Assembly (NCBI GenBank): GCA_014380965.1
Contig: JACMIV010000125.1
Coordinates: 1-10,392, forward strand
DNA: 10,392 nucleotides
Reading direction: 5' to 3'
DNA from: Rhizobiaceae bacterium
Lineage (GTDB): Bacteria > Pseudomonadota > Alphaproteobacteria > Rhizobiales > Rhizobiaceae
Shown: positions 7,158 to 10,392 of the stretch, one piece after another
How the letters are laid out: each line of letters begins with the position of its first letter
Position numbering within the stretch: position 1 is the stretch's first letter
The notes under the pieces: generated by a model
The model's database searches: none
Told to the model about the DNA's origin: nothing
What the model saw: only the letters and a program-made list of their open reading frames with translations
Program-made: the position numbers and the translations under genes

Positions 7158-8033
7158 TCAGGCCGCGACCGGCGGGGCGGCCTTGGCGAAACGCCAGTAG
7201 AGCTCGCGCGAGCGCTCGTAGATCGGGCCCGGCTGGAGCGAGCGGTCCTCGAAGCGCGTCACCGGCACGACCTTCGAATGATTGCCCGTCGAGAACATCT
7301 CGTCGGCGTCCATGAAGGCTTCGACCGAAAGGCTCGTCTCGACCACCTCAACGCCGTCTTCACGCAGAAGCTGGATGATGCGCCGGCGGGTGATCCCGTC
7401 GAGGAAGCAACCGTTCGGTGCCGGTGTCTGGACGACGCCGTCCTTGACCATGAAAAGGTTCGACGTGCCGGTCTCCGCGACATTTCCGATCACGTCGCGC
7501 AGGAGCGCGTTGTCGAAGCCGCGGTTCCGGGCCTCGATGATGGCGCGGCCGTTGTTCGGATAGAGGCAGCCGGATTTGGCGAGCGTCGGCATCGTCTCGG
7601 GCGTCGGGCGGCGGAAGGGCGAGACGGTGAGCGAGAAGCCCGAGGGCGAGATCATCGGCGATTCGTAGAGGCACAGGCAGAAGCGCGTCGAGACCGGATC
7701 CGCCGGAACGCCCATGTAGCCGCCCTCTTCGGCCCAATACATCGGCCGAATGTAGACCGCGGTGCGGCCGTCAAAGTGGTTGAGGCCCTCCCGCGTCAGC
7801 CGCACGATCTCCTCCGCCGCCACGGTCGGCCGGAGGCCCAGCGCGTCAGCCGAGCGGTTGACGCGGGCGGCGTGGAGGTCGAGGTCGGGCGCGAGCCCCT
7901 CGAACCAGCGCGCACCGTCGAACACGCTCGAGCCGAGCCACATCGCATGGCTGCGCGGTCCGACAAGGGCAGGATTGCCCTCCAGCCATTCGCCGTCGAC
8001 GAAGGTGATGGTGCGGCTGATGTTCTGCGGCAT
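7158..8033 (-). CDS. Class IV (branched-chain-type) aminotransferase
   Basis: 291-aa PLP-dependent enzyme of fold type IV, the family of branched-chain amino acid aminotransferase (IlvE), D-amino acid aminotransferase and aminodeoxychorismate lyase. It moves an amino group between a branched-chain amino acid and 2-oxoglutarate if it is a true IlvE. Visible motifs: SSVFDGARWFEG (35-46), HAARVNRSADALGL (54-67) with the likely phosphate-binding Arg57, Lys153 in TLAKSG (Schiff-base lysine), NNGRAIIEARNRGFDNALLRD (160-180), Glu187 in NVAETGTSNLF (PLP-nitrogen contact), LDGITRRRII (211-220) and MFSTGNHSKVVPVTR (246-260). The pattern matches proteins commonly annotated IlvE in rhizobia, but amine or D-amino acid substrates are not excluded, hence no symbol. 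ATG 8033 has AGGA eight bases upstream. In-frame ATGs at 8120 and 8165 would add a Pro/Ala/Arg-rich leader that looks non-coding. Divergent from the dehalogenase gene. Confidence 0.88.
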   Translation of the reverse strand: MPQNISRTITFVDGEWLEGNPALVGPRSHAMWLGSSVFDGARWFEGLAPDLDLHAARVNRSADALGLRPTVAAEEIVRLTREGLNHFDGRTAVYIRPMYWAEEGGYMGVPADPVSTRFCLCLYESPMISPSGFSLTVSPFRRPTPETMPTLAKSGCLYPNNGRAIIEARNRGFDNALLRDVIGNVAETGTSNLFMVKDGVVQTPAPNGCFLDGITRRRIIQLLREDGVEVVETSLSVEAFMDADEMFSTGNHSKVVPVTRFEDRSLQPGPIYERSRELYWRFAKAAPPVAA

Positions 8034-8041
8034 CGGAGAAG

Positions 8042-8045
8042 TCCT
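8042..8045 (-). promoter_or_regulatory. Shine-Dalgarno site supporting the aminotransferase start
   Basis: Minus-strand AGGA lies eight bases before ATG 8033. It is short but well placed and supports this start over the in-frame ATGs further upstream. Confidence 0.45.
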
Positions 8046-8218
8046 GTGACGGGCGCGGCCCTTTCGGGCAGGCGCGGGTTTCGAAGTCGCGGGAGGGTGC
8101 GACGCGGCCGGGTCCGTCATCGCATAGAGCCCGGGCGCGGGAAAAGCCCCGGCACGGATCGTCATCTCCGCTTCCCCTCGGCTCTCAATCGCCTAAGACA
8201 GGAACAGGCGGAGCTTTC

Positions 8219-8225
8219 GGAAGGG
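8219..8225 (+). promoter_or_regulatory. Shine-Dalgarno site for a TTG start
   Basis: GGAAGGG ends seven bases before TTG 8233. Because no in-frame ATG gives a complete HAD motif I, this site is the main support for TTG initiation of the haloacid dehalogenase. Confidence 0.7.
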
Positions 8226-8232
8226 ACGCATC

Positions 8233-8895
8233 TTGCACTCGGTCTATGTCTTCGACGCCTATGGCACGCTCTTCGACACAGGAGCAGCCGTCGCGCGGCA
8301 CGCGGCCGTCCTCGGCGAGGACGGCACGCGGCTTGCAGAAATCTGGCGCCGCAAGCAGCTCGAATATTCCTGGGTTCGCACGCTGATGGGCGACCGGGAC
8401 CGGAATTTCTGGGCGCTGACGGAAGATGCGCTGGACTACGCCTTCGCCAAGATGCCGTCGGTTGATCGCGCGATGCGCGAGACGCTGCTGGAGGCGTACC
8501 GCGACCTCGACACGTTCGAGGAGGTGCCGCAGACCCTGAAGGCGCTGAAGGACGCCGGCGCCCGGCTGGCGGTGCTCTCCAACGGGTCGCGCCAGATGCT
8601 GGAGCGTGCGATCCGCGCGGCGCGAATCGAAGACCTCCTCGACCGGGTCTTTTCCGCCGAGGATGTCGGCCGCTACAAGACGGCGCCGGAGATCTACGAC
8701 CTCGTCACGACGACGTTCCGGCTCTATCCGAAGGCGGTGTCCTTCCAGTCTTCGAACCGCTGGGACGTCGCGGGCGCCGCGCGCTTCGGCTTCCACACGG
8801 TCTGGATCAACCGGGGCGACGAGCCGGACGAGTATCTGGATTGTCCGCCCGGCGCTGTCCTGCCGGACCTTCGAGGGCTGACGAGCCTTCTGTAA
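8233..8895 (+). CDS. (S)-2-haloacid dehalogenase, type II (HAD superfamily)
   Basis: 220-aa HAD-superfamily enzyme, expected to hydrolyse (S)-2-haloalkanoic acids to (R)-2-hydroxy acids in the cytosol through an aspartyl-ester intermediate. Motif I is FDAYGTLFD (7-15) with nucleophile Asp8 and Thr12. WRRKQLEYSW (38-47) provides Arg39, LSNGS (115-119) provides Ser116, YKTAPEIY (148-155) provides Lys149 and Tyr155, and SSNRWD (173-178) provides Ser173, Asn175 and Asp178. These match the catalytic set known from the Pseudomonas L-2-haloacid dehalogenase, each two positions earlier, so the protein looks fully competent. The helical cap lies between motifs I and II (about 16-95). The start is TTG at 8233 with GGAAGGG seven bases upstream. 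Length is normal (about 220-230 aa). It is a single gene, divergent from the aminotransferase; 171 nt separate it from the next gene. The physiological substrate is unknown, since natural haloacid or a phosphate-free metabolite are both possible. Confidence 0.92.
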   Translation: MHSVYVFDAYGTLFDTGAAVARHAAVLGEDGTRLAEIWRRKQLEYSWVRTLMGDRDRNFWALTEDALDYAFAKMPSVDRAMRETLLEAYRDLDTFEEVPQTLKALKDAGARLAVLSNGSRQMLERAIRAARIEDLLDRVFSAEDVGRYKTAPEIYDLVTTTFRLYPKAVSFQSSNRWDVAGAARFGFHTVWINRGDEPDEYLDCPPGAVLPDLRGLTSLL

Positions 8896-8916
8896 CCTCA
8901 AGGCCTCACCACCGCC

Positions 8917-8934
8917 TGTTGCGTGGCGGCAACA
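8917..8934 (+). repeat. Short hairpin after the dehalogenase gene
   Basis: TGTTGC (8917-8922) and GCAACA (8929-8934) form a perfect 6-bp stem with a 6-nt loop, 21 nt beyond the dehalogenase stop. An overlapping alternative pairs CCGCC (8912-8916) with GGCGG (8925-8929). No T run follows, so an intrinsic terminator is doubtful; it may be a 3'-end stabiliser. Confidence 0.3.
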
Positions 8935-9066
8935 CATCCGGTCATTGAGTTCATCGCTCGGAACAAACCGGGCTGGCGCCATGTTCGGGCGGCAATAAGG
9001 CAGACGATCGATTTGCCGATTCCCCGTTGTCGACCGGATGGCGGGCGCTTTCAAGACAGGCTGGAC

Positions 9067-9777
9067 ATGACCAACAGAACAGACGACCGGGGCCTTTCGC
9101 GGCGCCAGGTGATGATGGGCCTTGCAATGGGTGCGACGGCCTTCGTCGCAGGATGCACGACGTCGGGCTCGCGCGCCCGAATTCTCGAGGGCCCTGTCGG
9201 TGGTCGCCTCGGCGGGTCCGATCCTCAGTTTCAGAGCATGTACGGCCCGATCGAGGACGAGGGCTATCTCATACCGGCGATCGACCCGTCGCGCGTCGAC
9301 TCGATGTATTTCCGGCAGATCGTTGCTGACCCCACCGGCGAGCGGCCGGGCACGGTCGTCATCGATACCGCGAACTACTTCGCCTACGTCGTCCAGGACG
9401 GCGGGACGGCGATGCGCTATGGCGTCGGCCTCGGCCGCGATGGGTTCGCCTGGAGCGGCAACGCGGTGATGCAGTGGAAGCGCAAGTGGCCGCGCTGGAC
9501 GCCGCCGGCGGAGATGATCGCGCGCCAGCCGGAACTCGAACAGTATCGCGAGGGTCAGGAGCCCGGCCTTCGCAACCCGCTCGGCGCCCGCGCACTCTAT
9601 CTTTTCCAGAACGGCGAAGACACGCTCTACCGCCTTCACGGAACGCCGGAATACTGGACGATCGGCAGCTCCGTCTCGTCCGGCTGCGTGCGGTTCATGA
9701 ACCACGACATCATCGATTTGTACGAACGCGTGCCGAATGGATCGACGGTGGTCGTGGTGCAGAACGGCATGGTCTGA
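9067..9777 (+). CDS. L,D-transpeptidase (YkuD domain) with Tat-type lipoprotein signal
   Basis: 236-aa YkuD-family L,D-transpeptidase, which acts in the periplasm to make 3-3 cross-links in peptidoglycan or attach proteins to it. The N-terminus reads LSRRQVMMG (10-18), a twin-arginine motif. A hydrophobic stretch (16-28) follows, then a lipobox VAGC with Cys30, so it is probably a Tat-exported lipoprotein. The mature part has an acidic region with SMYGPIEDEGYLIPAIDP and a YkuD domain from about 90 (ADPTGERPGTVVIDTANYFAYV). The active site is His191 (LHGTPEYWTIG) and Cys207 in SSGCVRF, 15 residues apart, as in the family. ATG 9067 is chosen because it places the RR motif and lipobox normally; the frame is open upstream to a GTG at 8923, but that stretch has no signal features. 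Only a weak AGG precedes the ATG. Convergent with the TM2 gene, 24 nt away. The exact target (cross-linking or protein anchoring) cannot be read from sequence. Confidence 0.92.
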   Translation: MTNRTDDRGLSRRQVMMGLAMGATAFVAGCTTSGSRARILEGPVGGRLGGSDPQFQSMYGPIEDEGYLIPAIDPSRVDSMYFRQIVADPTGERPGTVVIDTANYFAYVVQDGGTAMRYGVGLGRDGFAWSGNAVMQWKRKWPRWTPPAEMIARQPELEQYREGQEPGLRNPLGARALYLFQNGEDTLYRLHGTPEYWTIGSSVSSGCVRFMNHDIIDLYERVPNGSTVVVVQNGMV

Positions 9778-9801
9778 CACCCGCCACCCGGAGCACCGAC
9801 G

Positions 9802-10071
9802 TTAGCCGCGGCGCAGCATGTCCCGCTCATACTCCATCCGATCGACCCGCACCTCCAACGCACGCTGGCGCAGCATCGAGGGGATGAGGAAGAGGTCGAC
9901 GATCTGCCCGACGCCGAGCAGGCCGAAGGTGAAGAGCCAGAGAAGGCCGGTCAGCGGCTTGCCGACGTAGAAGCGGTGCATGCCGCAAAGGCCGACGAAG
10001 CAGAGAAGCCAGAGAAGGTAGGCGGCCGGACCGGATCGCATCGCAGTGGTGTCCCGTGAAATCGTGCTCAT
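9802..10071 (-). CDS. TM2-domain small membrane protein
   Basis: 89-aa protein with one TM2 domain. Two hydrophobic helices (about 15-30 and 39-63) flank the short loop CGMHRFYVGK (29-38), and helix 2 ends GQIVDLFLIPSML (55-67); G-x-H-R-F-Y-x-G and D-x-F-L-I-P are the family hallmarks. A charged, amphipathic tail (RQRALEVRVDRMEYERDML) follows. TM2 proteins have no settled biochemical role in bacteria, so no function is claimed. ATG 10071 is preferred because it gives a normal short N-terminus. The frame is open to 10143, but the extra residues are Cys/Pro/Arg-rich and look non-coding; ATG at 10041 is a further alternative. No good Shine-Dalgarno is visible, though minus-strand CTACAT lies close upstream and could be a -10 of a nearly leaderless transcript. 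Convergent with the L,D-transpeptidase gene. Confidence 0.85.
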   Translation of the reverse strand: MSTISRDTTAMRSGPAAYLLWLLCFVGLCGMHRFYVGKPLTGLLWLFTFGLLGVGQIVDLFLIPSMLRQRALEVRVDRMEYERDMLRRG

Positions 10072-10188
10072 GATCCAAATGTAGGAAGGGATGCGGCGGA
10101 GCGGGAGGGGGCGAGCGCAGCAATCGTCCACGGGCCTCGTCATCCCTGATTCCGTCCCTGCCCTGCGAGGAGCCGCCGGCGCCCGCCT

Positions 10189-10392
10189 TCAGCGCCCTCG
10201 CTTGAACCCGCCGAGAATGCCGCGGAGGACAGCGCTCGTCACCGTCGAGGCGACGGTTCGGCCGACCTGCTTCATGACCGTTTCCGTCAGCGTCTGGCGC
10301 TGATAGCCGGAGGAGGCCGCACGCCGCGCCGGGCGCCGCCGGCTTTGCGCCGGCGCCTCCTCGTATTCGACCTCGGCGGTATCGTCGCGCCC
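10189..10392 (-). CDS. C-terminal end of a probable HerA/YjgR-like ATPase (DUF853), cut by the right edge
   Basis: Last 67 codons and TGA of a gene that begins beyond the right edge. The visible protein is an acidic stretch (DDTAEVEYEEAP), an Arg/Ala/Ser/Pro-rich linker, then a helix-prone end from TLTETVMKQVGRTV through TSAVLRGILGGFKRGR. An end of this kind, with a Q/S-rich linker, a helix bearing (M/L)K..GR.., then RGILGG and a basic tail, resembles the C-terminus of DUF853 (YjgR, HerA-like P-loop ATPase) proteins from memory of the family. The ATPase domain itself is not in the window, so this is a tentative call. The reading frame is supported by normal codon use and the clean stop at 10189-10191. 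It runs in the same direction as the TM2 gene, 117 nt upstream of it. Confidence 0.5.
   Translation of the reverse strand, partial: GRDDTAEVEYEEAPAQSRRRPARRAASSGYQRQTLTETVMKQVGRTVASTVTSAVLRGILGGFKRGR
10332..10357 (-). repeat. GC-rich hairpin inside the DUF853-like linker
   Basis: GGCGCCG (10332-10338) and CGGCGCC (10351-10357) are perfect inverted repeats. GCCGGC (10338-10343) and GCCGGC (10349-10354) offer a second pairing within the same span. The site falls in the Arg/Ala/Pro-coding linker, so codon bias in a GC-rich genome may explain it. Confidence 0.4.

Noticed and set aside
8185..9780. 531-codon open frame on the minus strand spanning the dehalogenase and L,D-transpeptidase genes
   Set aside because: It covers two clear genes and the gap between them on the other strand, and its protein is Arg/Ala/Asp-rich without motifs.
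1..10392. Mobile elements, CRISPR arrays, tRNA genes, defence or phage genes
   Set aside because: I looked on both strands for transposase or integrase motifs, regular direct repeats and tRNA-like cloverleaf ends, and found none. All strong frames are accounted for by housekeeping-type genes.

Overview
This is ordinary chromosomal sequence of a GC-rich (mid to high 60s %, judged by eye) Gram-negative bacterium, most likely an alphaproteobacterium of the Hyphomicrobiales type. The grounds are codon usage with G/C third positions throughout, an Mrp antiporter operon, a rhizobial-style class IV aminotransferase, an Fe-type superoxide dismutase, a Tat-type lipoprotein L,D-transpeptidase and the tail of a HerA/YjgR-like ATPase. 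The genus cannot be fixed from this window. I saw no mobile element, CRISPR array, tRNA, rRNA or phage gene, and found no convincing new system.

Left part (1-3685, all minus strand): the first four genes of an mrp/mnh/pha cation/proton antiporter operon, in transcription order mrpA (790 aa), mrpB (139 aa), mrpC (125 aa) and mrpD (cut by the left edge). The A/B and B/C junctions overlap by a few bases and C/D are 19 nt apart, so they should be co-transcribed and translationally coupled. mrpE, F and G are expected beyond the left edge. mrpA and mrpB are separate genes, not the fused mrpA' form.

Middle: a 373-nt divergent spacer (3686-4058) holds a candidate promoter for each direction. It is followed by ptrB, a cytosolic oligopeptidase B (4059-6227, plus). 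ptrB converges on sodB (6394-6996, minus), with a hairpin terminator between them. sodB has a good Shine-Dalgarno site and a plausible sigma70 promoter. Behind sodB on the same strand lies a branched-chain-type class IV aminotransferase (7158-8033, minus).

Right part: divergent from the aminotransferase is a type II (S)-2-haloacid dehalogenase with a TTG start (8233-8895, plus). Next is an L,D-transpeptidase with a Tat/lipoprotein signal (9067-9777, plus), converging on a small TM2-domain membrane protein (9802-10071, minus). The right edge holds the C-terminal 67 codons of a minus-strand gene that looks like the tail of a DUF853/HerA-like ATPase.

Apart from the mrp operon the genes are single units with unrelated jobs: ion and pH homeostasis, peptide turnover, oxidative stress defence, amino-acid metabolism, dehalogenation and cell-wall cross-linking. 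Several very long open frames antisense to mrpA, ptrB and the dehalogenase/transpeptidase pair are composition artefacts and were left out.
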